Assembly (NCBI GenBank): GCA_027365835.1 | Contig: DAHXLU010000082.1 | Span: forward strand, 1-5,156 | Reading direction: 5' to 3' | DNA from: JAJZMA01 sp021850405 | GTDB taxonomy: Bacteria > Chloroflexota > Dormibacteria > Aeolococcales > Aeolococcaceae | DNA: 5,156 nt | In this document: positions 1-5,156 of the stretch, piece by piece | Layout of the letters: each line of letters opens with the position of its first letter | Numbering within the stretch: the first letter of the stretch is position 1 | The notes under the pieces: generated by a model | Told to the model about the DNA's origin: nothing | Database searches by the model: none | The model's input: the letters and a program-made list of their open reading frames with translations, nothing else | Translations under genes and position numbers: made by a program

Positions 1-183
1 GCATACCAATGCGTGGATTACCACGCTTTGTGTGTATCGCCTCTCTGGGTCGGTCCGCTATCCAACGTCTGCGACAGGGGCTACGTGAACACCGTCGGAA
101 AGCCGTGTGAGGGAAAACTTCATGCACGGTTTGATGAGGGGCGGCTGGGGAGGCTCACGAGCTGATCCAGTCGCCTACTCTAC
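1..183 (+). ncRNA. 3' end of a group II intron (domains V and VI), truncated by the window edge
   Basis: Group II introns are self-splicing retroelement ribozymes. Domain V is the catalytic hairpin: AGCCGTG (101-107) pairs with CACGGTT (125-131), a two-base bulge TG lies at 123-124, and an upper stem (108-112 with 118-122) is capped by a GAAAA loop. The AGC at 101-103 matches the catalytic triad. Domain VI follows: GGCGGCTGG (140-148, using the G at 140) pairs with CCAGTCGCC (167-175), and GAG (136-138) pairs with CTC (178-180). This leaves A177 bulged, seven bases from the 3' end, as the expected branch point. The intron ends in the conserved AC at 182-183. Positions 1-100 are presumably domain III/IV sequence, including a perfect 6-bp hairpin at 11-26 (GCGTGG-ATTA-CCACGC). 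No reverse transcriptase is readable in this stretch; if present it would lie to the left of the window. Confidence 0.88.
101..131 (+). ncRNA. Group II intron domain V hairpin
   Basis: Seven lower pairs, a two-base bulge at 123-124, five upper pairs and a GAAAA loop give the usual domain V shape of about 30 bases. Its position just upstream of a domain VI-like hairpin supports the call. Confidence 0.85.
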
Positions 184-229
184 CCGGTCGGTGGGGGCAG
201 GTTGAAACGTCGCAAATCAACCAGACTGT
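184..229. other. 3' exon of the group II intron and left flank of the IS21 remnant
   Basis: The first base after the intron is 184. The stretch to about 226 shows no gene. TGTC at 227-230 may mark the IS21 left end, since IS21-family ends commonly begin with TG, but without the right end or a target duplication the boundary is a guess. Confidence 0.3.
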
Positions 230-282
230 CATGCCATCCTTTGGGGCAACCACCATACCGATGGGGCGCGGAGGATGGCATG
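230..282 (+). promoter_or_regulatory. 11-bp perfect inverted repeat sequestering the istA ribosome-binding site and start codon
   Basis: CATGCCATCCT (230-240) is the exact reverse complement of AGGATGGCATG (272-282), with two further G-T pairs possible inside. The right arm holds most of the GGAGGA ribosome-binding site (270-275) and the whole ATG (280-282). In an RNA that starts upstream of 230 both would be paired. Insertion sequences such as IS10 and IS50 use a similar arrangement to block translation from outside transcripts; applying that here is inference. Confidence 0.6.
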
Positions 283-543
283 GCCAACCAGAGGAAACGG
301 ATGCGACAGACAAGGGAGATATTGCGGTTACGCCGTGAGTGTGGGCTGAGCTACGAGAAGGTAGCTGCTGCCTTGCGGATGTCAAAGCGGACAGTGCAGC
401 TTTATGTGGAGCGGGCAGAAAAAGCCCAGCTCACATGGCCTCTGCCGGAAACGATGGATGATGAGCAGCTGCTTTTTCGGCACTTCGGATTTCAGCGGGG
501 TGTAGCGGTTGCAAGGAGTGACCAGTCGGGCTTTCCGCAGTAG
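280..543 (+). pseudogene. istA: Truncated IS21-family transposase IstA, N-terminal fragment
   Basis: IstA is the DDE transposase of IS21-family elements, working with the ATPase IstB. The 87 codons from ATG 280 begin MANQRKRM and continue with the basic segment TREILRLRRECGLS and a helix-turn-helix at about residues 22-45 (YEKVAAALRMSKRTVQLYV). The linker RAEKAQLTWPLPETMDD follows, which is typical of the IS408/IS1162-like branch. Similarity fades after about residue 66 (near position 478). The reading frame then runs through unfamiliar sequence to TAG at 541. Full IstA is roughly 400-500 residues with a DDE core, all of which is missing, and no istB follows. ATG 280 has GGAGGA four bases upstream, so I prefer it to the upstream TTG at 202, which would add a non-homologous 26-residue leader. 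The fragment could still bind DNA but cannot transpose. Confidence 0.75.
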
Positions 544-854
544 AGAAGAACGCGGATGCGGAAGTGAGAGAATCGCCGGAATCGAACAAGGTCGTATACG
601 TAAGCCTGTTCCGTATCCAGTGAGCATCCGCGGACACCAACGCGCGTAAAAAATCGCCTGAAGACTCCAATAGGAAAGTCATCGCCGCCACGAGATACAC
701 AGGCCGCCGTATGCGTTGTTTGCTACGGATTACGTGCATCGGAGCCCCTCCAGCATAGGGCGCCCGCAGCCTGAGCGAGTCTGACTACAGGCTCTATCAC
801 ACTGCTTCGGTCAAGTCGATTGTGAGATGTCCAGATAATCAGCCCAAGGTCGCT
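544..854. other. Gene-free stretch between the IS21 remnant and the propeller gene
   Basis: I recognise no gene, RNA or mobile-element end here. Open frames on both strands are short and resemble nothing known to me. There is an 8-bp palindrome CGTATACG at 593-600 and a weak 6-bp inverted repeat, AGCCTG (768-773) with CAGGCT (788-793). No T-tract hairpin that could end the minus-strand gene stopping at 855 is visible. The junction at about 478-544 is probably where the IS21 element was cut by a deletion or a later insertion. Confidence 0.4.
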
Positions 855-2687
855 TCACGGGCCACTCACAATTGTAAAAGTCCATGTTGAACTGTAGCTC
901 TGGGCATAGGCATCTGCCGGGATCGCTGTGGAGAATGCCATGGTGATCACAAACGGCCCCTCGCCGGTGCTGTTGCCTGCATTGTAGATAACTGCTCCGG
1001 TAGGAGCAGTTGACCCGGCAGGCAGCAGGACGCTGTACGCAACAGAACTGGTGGGAAGAACACAGTAGCCAGAACTTCCCGAGACAGAAGCCCCGGTGAA
1101 ACTTGTAGCAGAGGTGGAGAGAGGCGCACCCTTTGAGCCAGAAAAGATGGTAGATGTTGCCTGGATGTTCCAGCCGAGACCGGTTCCTGTCATGTCAGAA
1201 GAATCCAGTGCAACCGAGGAGGAAACTGTCTCGTTTAGTCCACTAAGTGTTGGGGAGGGGATTGTGAGGGTGGATGGGGCAGTCAGGGTGAGTGCTCCCC
1301 CATCACAGGCATTGGTTGCCTGGTTTATCGAGTTGGAAGTACTCCCGCTGTAGCTGCTGTCGCCGCCGTAGACAGCATCTATCGAGAATGGCCCACCGGT
1401 GGTCGGGAGGGTGACAGAACAAGTAGCTTCTGCCTCATACACAGGGAGTGTCCCCTCAGCTATCGGTACGGCACTACACAACACCGTAGAGGATGAAGTG
1501 TTGTTGAAGGTTACCGAGCCGGTTGGAGTGGTGGAGGAACTGCTTCCGCCTGACACAACAGCAGTAAAAGTGACCACCTCTGCCGGATTTGCCGGGGTAG
1601 TCAGTGTGGTAGTTGATGGCAGTGACAGCCCAATGACCGAAACTGACCCGGACCCAACATTGGTAACGTATGCATCGGCTCCGGACGGACTCACTGCTAC
1701 GCGCACAGGCGAGCTGCCAACGGTTATTGTGGCAGCAACGGTGTTACTGGATAGTGCTATCTGGGACACCGTGCCCGAGGTCGTGTTGTCCACATAAGCA
1801 TAAGTGCCTGTGGGGTCCACCGCAATTCCCTCTGGCCCCGAGCCCACAGTCACGGTTCCTGTTACTGCATTTGTAGATGTACTCACCACGGAGACGGACC
1901 CGGAACCGGCGTTGACCACGTATACGTCAGTTCCAGCTGGATTTACCGCAATTCCGTACGGAGAGGAAAAACCGGAGATCGTCGTGGAAACGGTGTTGGT
2001 AGCTGTATCGATGACCGAGACTGTGCCTGAGGAGTAATTGGTCACGTATGCGTATATCACTCCACCAATTGATACCGGGTTGACTGCAACATCGTATGGG
2101 TCCGTCCCAACAGTAACTGAACTGACGGCCAGCGTAGACGTATTGATCACCGATACGGAGGCAGAGGTTGCGTTTGTTACATAGGCGTCAGTGCCGCTGG
2201 GATTAACAGCAACGCTCCAGGGATCGGTACCCACACTGACGGTACTTGTGACAGCATTGGTATTGGTATCAACCACCGATACTGAGGCGGCACCCTCGTT
2301 AGTTACATAGGCATACGTAACTCCTCCTATCGTGACGGGGTTCACCGCTACACCGTATGCATATTTGCCAACGCTCACACTCGTTGTTACTGCATTTGTG
2401 GCTGTATCGATTACCGACAGGGAGCCACTCCTCGCGTCATTGGCCACGTATGCATACGTGACACCGCCGATGGCAACAGGGTTCACAGCTACACTTACAG
2501 GGCTGGAAAATCCGGTAATGGTCGCCACCACCGAGGCTGCTGCCGCGGTTGCTGGAGAAATTAATTCGGATGCAAGCATAAGGACGATCGCCCATCCAAG
2601 TATCCGGGGACCAACCAGAGGGGTGCGTGGCGCCAGGGTTCCTGTCGAAGCGTCGTTACGCCGCCGCATGCTACCTGATTCCCGCAT
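855..2687 (-). CDS. Secreted YVTN beta-propeller protein with Ig-like and WxL-like C-terminal domains
   Basis: The protein has 610 residues. A basic N-terminus and hydrophobic segment (about 29-42) followed by ATAAAAS (46-52) form a Sec signal peptide. Residues 54-354 carry about seven YVTN-family blades, each with a VAVNP-type strand, a YAYVTN-type strand and an SVSVIDT-type strand. Residues 357-456 resemble a bacterial Ig-like repeat (PTGSVTF, then AVYGGDSSYSGS). Residues 460-610 resemble WxL-type surface domains, with GWNIQATST near 505 and the final TWTFTIVSGP. Cysteines 404/423 and 461/542 fall in pairs suited to disulfides outside the cytoplasm. There is no LPXTG motif or C-terminal membrane anchor. 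The start at 2687 has GAAGGGT with suitable spacing; ATG at 2669 (residue 7) is an alternative. YVTN propellers mostly serve as binding or surface-layer scaffolds, so adhesion or wall binding is inference. The gene stands alone on its strand, and no enzyme motif is visible. Confidence 0.85.
   Translation of the reverse strand: MRESGSMRRRNDASTGTLAPRTPLVGPRILGWAIVLMLASELISPATAAAASVVATITGFSSPVSVAVNPVAIGGVTYAYVANDARSGSLSVIDTATNAVTTSVSVGKYAYGVAVNPVTIGGVTYAYVTNEGAASVSVVDTNTNAVTSTVSVGTDPWSVAVNPSGTDAYVTNATSASVSVINTSTLAVSSVTVGTDPYDVAVNPVSIGGVIYAYVTNYSSGTVSVIDTATNTVSTTISGFSSPYGIAVNPAGTDVYVVNAGSGSVSVVSTSTNAVTGTVTVGSGPEGIAVDPTGTYAYVDNTTSGTVSQIALSSNTVAATITVGSSPVRVAVSPSGADAYVTNVGSGSVSVIGLSLPSTTTLTTPANPAEVVTFTAVVSGGSSSSTTPTGSVTFNNTSSSTVLCSAVPIAEGTLPVYEAEATCSVTLPTTGGPFSIDAVYGGDSSYSGSTSNSINQATNACDGGALTLTAPSTLTIPSPTLSGLNETVSSSVALDSSDMTGTGLGWNIQATSTIFSGSKGAPLSTSATSFTGASVSGSSGYCVLPTSSVAYSVLLPAGSTAPTGAVIYNAGNSTGEGPFVITMAFSTAIPADAYAQSYSSTWTFTIVSGP
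1626..2528 (-). repeat. Seven degenerate YVTN propeller repeats within the secreted protein gene
   Basis: Units of about 40-47 codons begin near residues 54, 98, 144, 187, 231, 273 and 315. Blades 1, 2 and 4 carry a longer loop of the type IGGVxYAYV (residues 72-81, 120-128 and 207-215). Blades 3, 5, 6 and 7 have the shorter GTDAYV/GTYAYV form. The DNA of the long-loop blades stays visibly similar, for example around 2043-2083, 2305-2345 and 2445-2485, which suggests duplication of a two-type repeat set. Confidence 0.7.
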
Positions 2688-2694
2688 TGCTGAT

Positions 2695-2701
2695 ACCCTT
2701 C
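2695..2701 (-). promoter_or_regulatory. Ribosome-binding site of the propeller gene
   Basis: Read on the minus strand this is GAAGGGT; its AAGGG core ends eight bases before the ATG at 2687. It supports that start over the internal ATG at 2669, which has only AGG about five bases upstream. Confidence 0.5.
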
Positions 2702-2717
2702 AGAAAGCCAGTCTGTA

Positions 2718-2734
2718 TTTTTGGGGGGCAAAAA
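2718..2734. repeat. Perfect 6-bp inverted repeat with a five-G loop in the propeller gene leader
   Basis: TTTTTG (2718-2723), GGGGG (2724-2728) and CAAAAA (2729-2734) form a perfect short inverted repeat 31 bases before the minus-strand start codon. The run of six Gs could slip during replication. Whether it acts as an RNA hairpin or a variable tract cannot be decided from one sequence. Confidence 0.4.
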
Positions 2735-2784
2735 CGGCAACCGCATTCCCTGGGTCAGTTGCAAATGGCCGTTCCAATGCATGA

Positions 2785-2851
2785 ATTGTAACGCTACTGT
2801 TACTTCATAAAATGGCGATTATGTAAAACAGTAATGGCTGTGCAGTAACGG
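2785..2851 (-). promoter_or_regulatory. Candidate promoter and operator-like repeats of the propeller gene
   Basis: On the minus strand TACAAT (2785-2790) could be a -10 box, although the sequence 17 bases upstream is a poor -35. An inverted repeat GTAAC-GCTACT-GTTAC spans 2788-2803 and overlaps that -10. Further upstream two direct repeats CAGTAAYGG lie at 2829-2837 and 2843-2851, 14 bases apart; their CAGTAA cores match the right arm of the inverted repeat in reverse orientation. The clustering suggests a regulator-binding region. The promoter call is tentative. Confidence 0.35.
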
Positions 2852-2864
2852 ACCACCGCCTCCG

Positions 2865-2899
2865 GCAGCACGCGCTGCGAAGGGGCACTGCCGTGCCTC
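2865..2899. other. Two adjacent GC-rich hairpins just downstream of the methyltransferase remnant
   Basis: GCAGC (2865-2869) pairs with GCTGC (2874-2878), and GGGCAC (2883-2888) pairs with GTGCCT (2893-2898) with one G-T pair. They lie after the minus-strand stop at 2937 and could be a relic of the methyltransferase terminator. No T-tract follows, so this is weak. Confidence 0.22.
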
Positions 2900-2936
2900 A
2901 TTCACCGGTCCCCCTTCGAGGCTGGATGAGGGATTG

Positions 2937-3366
2937 CTACTGATCGCGTACAAGGATGGCCACGCTCTCCACGTGCCAGGTCTGGGGAAACATGTCCTCC
3001 AGTCCGAGGTGTGTCAGACGATAAGGCCCTGACACGCAAAGCAATTTCAGATCACGGGCGAGGGTGGCTGCATCACAGGAGACATACACCACCCTGCGCG
3101 GGCCAGCAAGAGCAAGTGCGGCCACAACCTGACTGCCGGACCCAGCCCGTGAAGGATCCAGCAGGACAGCGTCCGGTACGATCTCTGACAGCAGCAGAGC
3201 CAGAGCTTCGTCAACAGAAGACCTGACATATTCCACCCTCGGCCACACCGTTCAGCGCAGTGTTCAGCCGTACGGCGGGAAGGTCGGGAGCACTCTGGCC
3301 CCGACCCACAAGACCACCAAACGGGCGCTGCCCTGGCACATGGAGCAACCCCGGCTGGACTGCGCA
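2937..3366 (-). pseudogene. Broken RumA/RlmD-type 23S rRNA (uracil-5-)-methyltransferase, C-terminal remnant
   Basis: The last ~100 codons (3239 down to the TAG at 2937) match the C-terminus of class I SAM-dependent uracil-5-methyltransferases, which methylate a U in 23S rRNA. Visible are the LLDPSRAGSG motif (usually DPPRAG), YVSCDAATLARDLKLL with the catalytic Cys, and DMFPQTWHVESVAIL with the catalytic-base Glu; the Cys-Glu spacing of 36 is normal. A GTG at 3248 could start this frame, but a stop lies six bases upstream and the product would lack the SAM site. Homology continues upstream in another frame (AVRLNTALNGVAEG, about 3288-3243), so a +1 or -2 frameshift lies near 3240. Further up only a decayed glycine-rich trace remains (PGLL near 3355). 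Full proteins are about 400-460 residues with an N-terminal TRAM domain, absent here. I am confident in the family, less so in the exact ortholog. Confidence 0.8.
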
Positions 3367-3629
3367 TGCAGCGGGGGCCCGAAGGCGCCGAGCCAGGAAC
3401 TGCCAACTGCAAGTCGCCACTCTTGGCGGCCCCTTGCACCGATGCCGGCTCCTGGAAGATGCCAATGGACTGGTTTGGCTGCACCCGCACCCACGGCCTA
3501 AATGGCTTGCCCTCTGGGGTCGCGCATCTGCAACCCCCGCGGCCCATATCCATGTTGGCCCAAGCACGTAACCCGGCTGATTCGTTAGATCAGTGCATGG
3601 CGGCCACCGGTCCTATGGTAGCGTAAGTA
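3367..3629. other. Decayed or non-coding stretch between the methyltransferase remnant and the ATPase gene
   Basis: This GC-rich stretch has overlapping frames on both strands, none convincing. It probably includes more worn-out methyltransferase sequence: a minus-strand fragment reading SIGIFQ near 3470 may be the family's FFQ motif, but that is a guess. The last 60 bases form the upstream region of the ATPase gene. Confidence 0.35.
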
Positions 3630-3643
3630 TTGGTCCTGTGGTA
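3609..3643 (+). promoter_or_regulatory. 12-nt direct repeat just upstream of the ATPase gene
   Basis: GGTCCTATGGTA (3609-3620) and GGTCCTGTGGTA (3632-3643) differ by one base and repeat with a 23-nt period, about two helical turns, so a dimeric regulator could bind both on one face. The second copy ends four bases before ATG 3648. TATGGT at 3614-3619 fits a TANNNT -10 box and would give a very short leader. I see no good -35. Confidence 0.4.
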
Positions 3644-3647
3644 TGGT

Positions 3648-4925
3648 ATGAACGTGGATTACCAACACCGAATAGTCGATGACGAGCTTGACGTCCTCCT
3701 CGCTGAACTGCCAGCCATTGCCATCGAGGGGCCACGAGGGATTGGGAAGACAGCGACCGCGAGCAGGCGTGTGGACAGGGTCATCGCCTTCGATGACCCT
3801 CCACAACTGGAGGTGATCTCCGCAGATCCAGCGCAGCTGGATGCCTTCAGCGGGAGGATCCTGCTGGACGAGTGGCAACGATACCCGCCGATCTGGGACT
3901 ACGTCAGACGCCAGGTCGACGCCGGATCGCGCCCCGGGAGATTCCTCCTGGCCGGCAGCGCGGCGCCGCTTGAAACTCCAGCACACTCTGGAGCGGGGCG
4001 AATCTCCCAACTCAGGATGCGTCCGCTGAGTTTGGCTGAGAGAGGGCTCGCCCAGCCAACTGTCAAAATGCAAGCTCTGCTCCAGGGAAGCCACCCGCCG
4101 GTCGCGGGAAGCACCGACATCAAACTTTTTGAGTACGCCGAAGAAATCGTCGCCTCGGGGTTCCCGGGGATCCGAACGCTGAGCCAACGGGCTCGAAACA
4201 CGCAACTCCAGAGCTACATCAACCGGGTAGTGCAGCGGGACTTTGCCTATCAGGGACTCCGAGTACGACGCCCTGCATCTCTGCTCTCCTGGCTCAAGGC
4301 ATACGCGGCCGCAACCGCTACAACCACCAGCTACAACCTGCTGGCGCGGGCCGCGTCATCGGGCGGTGAAAACATTCCCGCAAAGACGACGGTGGCCGCA
4401 TACAGAGACGTCCTTACAGACCTGTGGCTCCTGGATCCGCTTCCGGGTTGGTCAGCAACCCGCAATCGCCTACGCCGGCTCACGTTGGCGCCGAAGCATC
4501 ACCTTGCAGACCCAGCGTTGGCGGCGAGCCTTCTCGGGGTGGGGGCATCAGGACTAATTGAAACTGACGGCAACAGTTTCGGGATTCCCAGGAATGGCAG
4601 TCTGTTGGGCGCCCTGTTTGAATCATTGGTGGCCTTGAGTGTACGCGTCTACGCCCAGGCGAGCGAGGCCTCCGTATTTCATCTCCGCACCAAGGACACC
4701 AGGCATGAAATAGACCTCATAGTGGAACGCCCGGATGGACGTGTGCTGCCCCTGGAAGTCAAGCTAAGCCGGGAAGTTGTCGGAGATGACGTCCGGCATT
4801 TACACTGGCTCCAGGAGGAAATCGGAGACGACTTGATGGATGCTGTTGTGGTTACCGCTGGGGAGCAAGCGTATCGGAGACCCGATGGCATCGCGGTGGT
4901 TCCGGCAGTTCTCCTGGGACCGTAA
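3648..4925 (+). CDS. AAA-type ATPase of the DUF4143 family with C-terminal PD-(D/E)XK-like motif
   Basis: The product has 425 residues from ATG 3648; a TTG at 3630 would add six. Counted from that TTG, the Walker A is GPRGIGKT at 34-41, the Walker B is ILLDEWQ at 77-83 (D80, E81), a sensor-like strand FLLAGSA lies at 105-111 and GRISQLRMRPLSLAERG at 123-139. These mark an AAA_14-type ATP-binding core. The DUF4143 part follows: SGFPG (176-180), YINRVVQRDF (196-205), a helical region near 218-275 where a winged helix is usual, LADPALAASLLG (292-303) and FESLVA (330-335). The end has HEIDLIVE and PLEVK, giving D362, E376 and K378, the layout of a PD-(D/E)XK nuclease-like site. Length is normal and the frame is intact. 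The cellular role of this large family is poorly known. It stands alone, with no partner gene visible, so neither a defence nor a toxin role can be claimed. No ribosome-binding site is clear. Confidence 0.85.
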   Translation: MNVDYQHRIVDDELDVLLAELPAIAIEGPRGIGKTATASRRVDRVIAFDDPPQLEVISADPAQLDAFSGRILLDEWQRYPPIWDYVRRQVDAGSRPGRFLLAGSAAPLETPAHSGAGRISQLRMRPLSLAERGLAQPTVKMQALLQGSHPPVAGSTDIKLFEYAEEIVASGFPGIRTLSQRARNTQLQSYINRVVQRDFAYQGLRVRRPASLLSWLKAYAAATATTTSYNLLARAASSGGENIPAKTTVAAYRDVLTDLWLLDPLPGWSATRNRLRRLTLAPKHHLADPALAASLLGVGASGLIETDGNSFGIPRNGSLLGALFESLVALSVRVYAQASEASVFHLRTKDTRHEIDLIVERPDGRVLPLEVKLSREVVGDDVRHLHWLQEEIGDDLMDAVVVTAGEQAYRRPDGIAVVPAVLLGP

Positions 4926-5099
4926 CAGCAGGGTTGCTCTCCCCTCCCCTGGCCGGCGCCAACGACCCAGGCCTTGAGTTGGGACCGGGTGCGGGCACGT
5001 GATCACAGCGAGGACACTAGTAGTCCATGGCGGTAATCACGTTACGAAAACGCTGGATCAGGACCAGGGGCGTGTGGCAACTGACATCATGGGTGCACT
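4926..5099. other. Spacer between the ATPase gene and the putative IS630 transposase
   Basis: No gene is seen. An 8-bp palindrome GTGATCAC lies at 4999-5006 and GTAA-TCACG-TTAC at 5033-5045. The left end of the putative IS630 element should fall here next to a TA dinucleotide, but I cannot place it without the other end. No T-tract terminator for the ATPase gene is visible. Confidence 0.35.
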
Positions 5100-5156
5100 A
5101 TGTCACGAACCACCAGTCGTCCCCCACTCGTTCTTACAGCAGATCAACTGGAATCA
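5100..5156 (+). CDS. N-terminal start of a putative IS630-family transposase, cut by the window edge
   Basis: From ATG 5100 the frame reads MSRTTSRPPLVLTADQLES and stays open to the last base, so only 19 residues are visible. The RPPLVLTADQ pattern is typical of the start of IS630-family transposases, just before their helix-turn-helix. An in-frame TGA at 5082 rules out a longer N-terminus beyond that point. The ribosome-binding site is weak (GGG at 5091-5093). The call rests on a short match and the gene may itself be truncated beyond the window. Confidence 0.5.
   Translation, partial: MSRTTSRPPLVLTADQLES

Noticed and set aside
1..156. An open plus-strand frame across the group II intron end
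   Set aside because: It resembles no maturase or other protein, and the same bases fold as domains V and VI.
202..279. Longer istA start from the TTG at 202
   Set aside because: The added residues are unlike IstA N-termini, and ATG 280 has a clear ribosome-binding site; the segment is better explained as the IS end.
431..739. Minus-strand open frame of 102 codons
   Set aside because: It overlaps the istA fragment, has no known motif and no good ribosome-binding site.
1626..2528. Possible CRISPR-like or tandem non-coding repeat array
   Set aside because: The repeats are in-frame protein blades of about 120-140 bases with no spacer pattern.
1096..2784. Several long plus-strand open frames opposite the propeller gene
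   Set aside because: They lie in one frame antisense to Ser/Thr/Val-rich codons, which rarely give stops on the other strand; the proteins are low-complexity mirrors.
3047..3571. Overlapping open frames on both strands upstream of the methyltransferase remnant
   Set aside because: GC-rich DNA gives long chance frames; only short pieces match the methyltransferase, in differing frames, as expected for a pseudogene.
3585..4205. Minus-strand open frame of 206 codons
   Set aside because: It lies opposite the well-supported ATPase gene and shows no family motif.
4959..4982. Possible terminator hairpin CCAAC/GTTGG after the ATPase gene
   Set aside because: The stem is only five pairs with a 14-base loop and no T-tract.

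Overview
This is a bacterial window, moderately GC-rich by eye, with the look of an accessory or mobile-element-rich region. It holds two intact genes, one on each strand, set among the debris of at least three kinds of mobile or decayed DNA. No gene fixes the taxon. The secreted Ser/Thr/Val-rich propeller protein with a WxL-like C-terminus would suit a Gram-positive or actinobacterium-like host, but that is weak inference.

Left part (1-854): the window opens in the 3' end of a group II intron. Domain V and domain VI with its bulged branch-point A fold well by hand, and the intron ends at position 183. About 45 bases later comes the start of an IS21-type istA gene, plus strand. It keeps only the N-terminal helix-turn-helix part and then runs into unrelated sequence. 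Its ribosome-binding site and ATG lie inside one arm of a perfect 11-bp inverted repeat. Positions 544-854 hold nothing I can identify.

Middle (855-2940): a 610-residue secreted protein is encoded on the minus strand. It has a signal peptide, about seven YVTN beta-propeller blades, one bacterial Ig-like domain and a C-terminal WxL-like domain. Its upstream region (2688-2936) has operator-like GTTACT repeats and a short T5G/G5/CA5 inverted repeat.

Right-middle (2937-3629): a broken copy of a RumA/RlmD-type 23S rRNA uracil-5-methyltransferase gene lies on the minus strand. Its last ~100 codons are well preserved, including the catalytic Cys and Glu, but a frameshift cuts them off from a decayed upstream part.

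Right (3630-5156): a plus-strand AAA-type ATPase of the DUF4143 family, with a C-terminal PD-(D/E)XK-like motif, is intact and preceded by a 12-nt direct repeat of 23-nt period. The window ends just inside what looks like the N-terminus of an IS630-type transposase.

I see no operon joining the two intact genes and no clear multi-gene system. The points most worth following are the hairpin over the istA start, the three-part secreted protein and its upstream repeats, the decayed methyltransferase, and the direct repeats before the ATPase.
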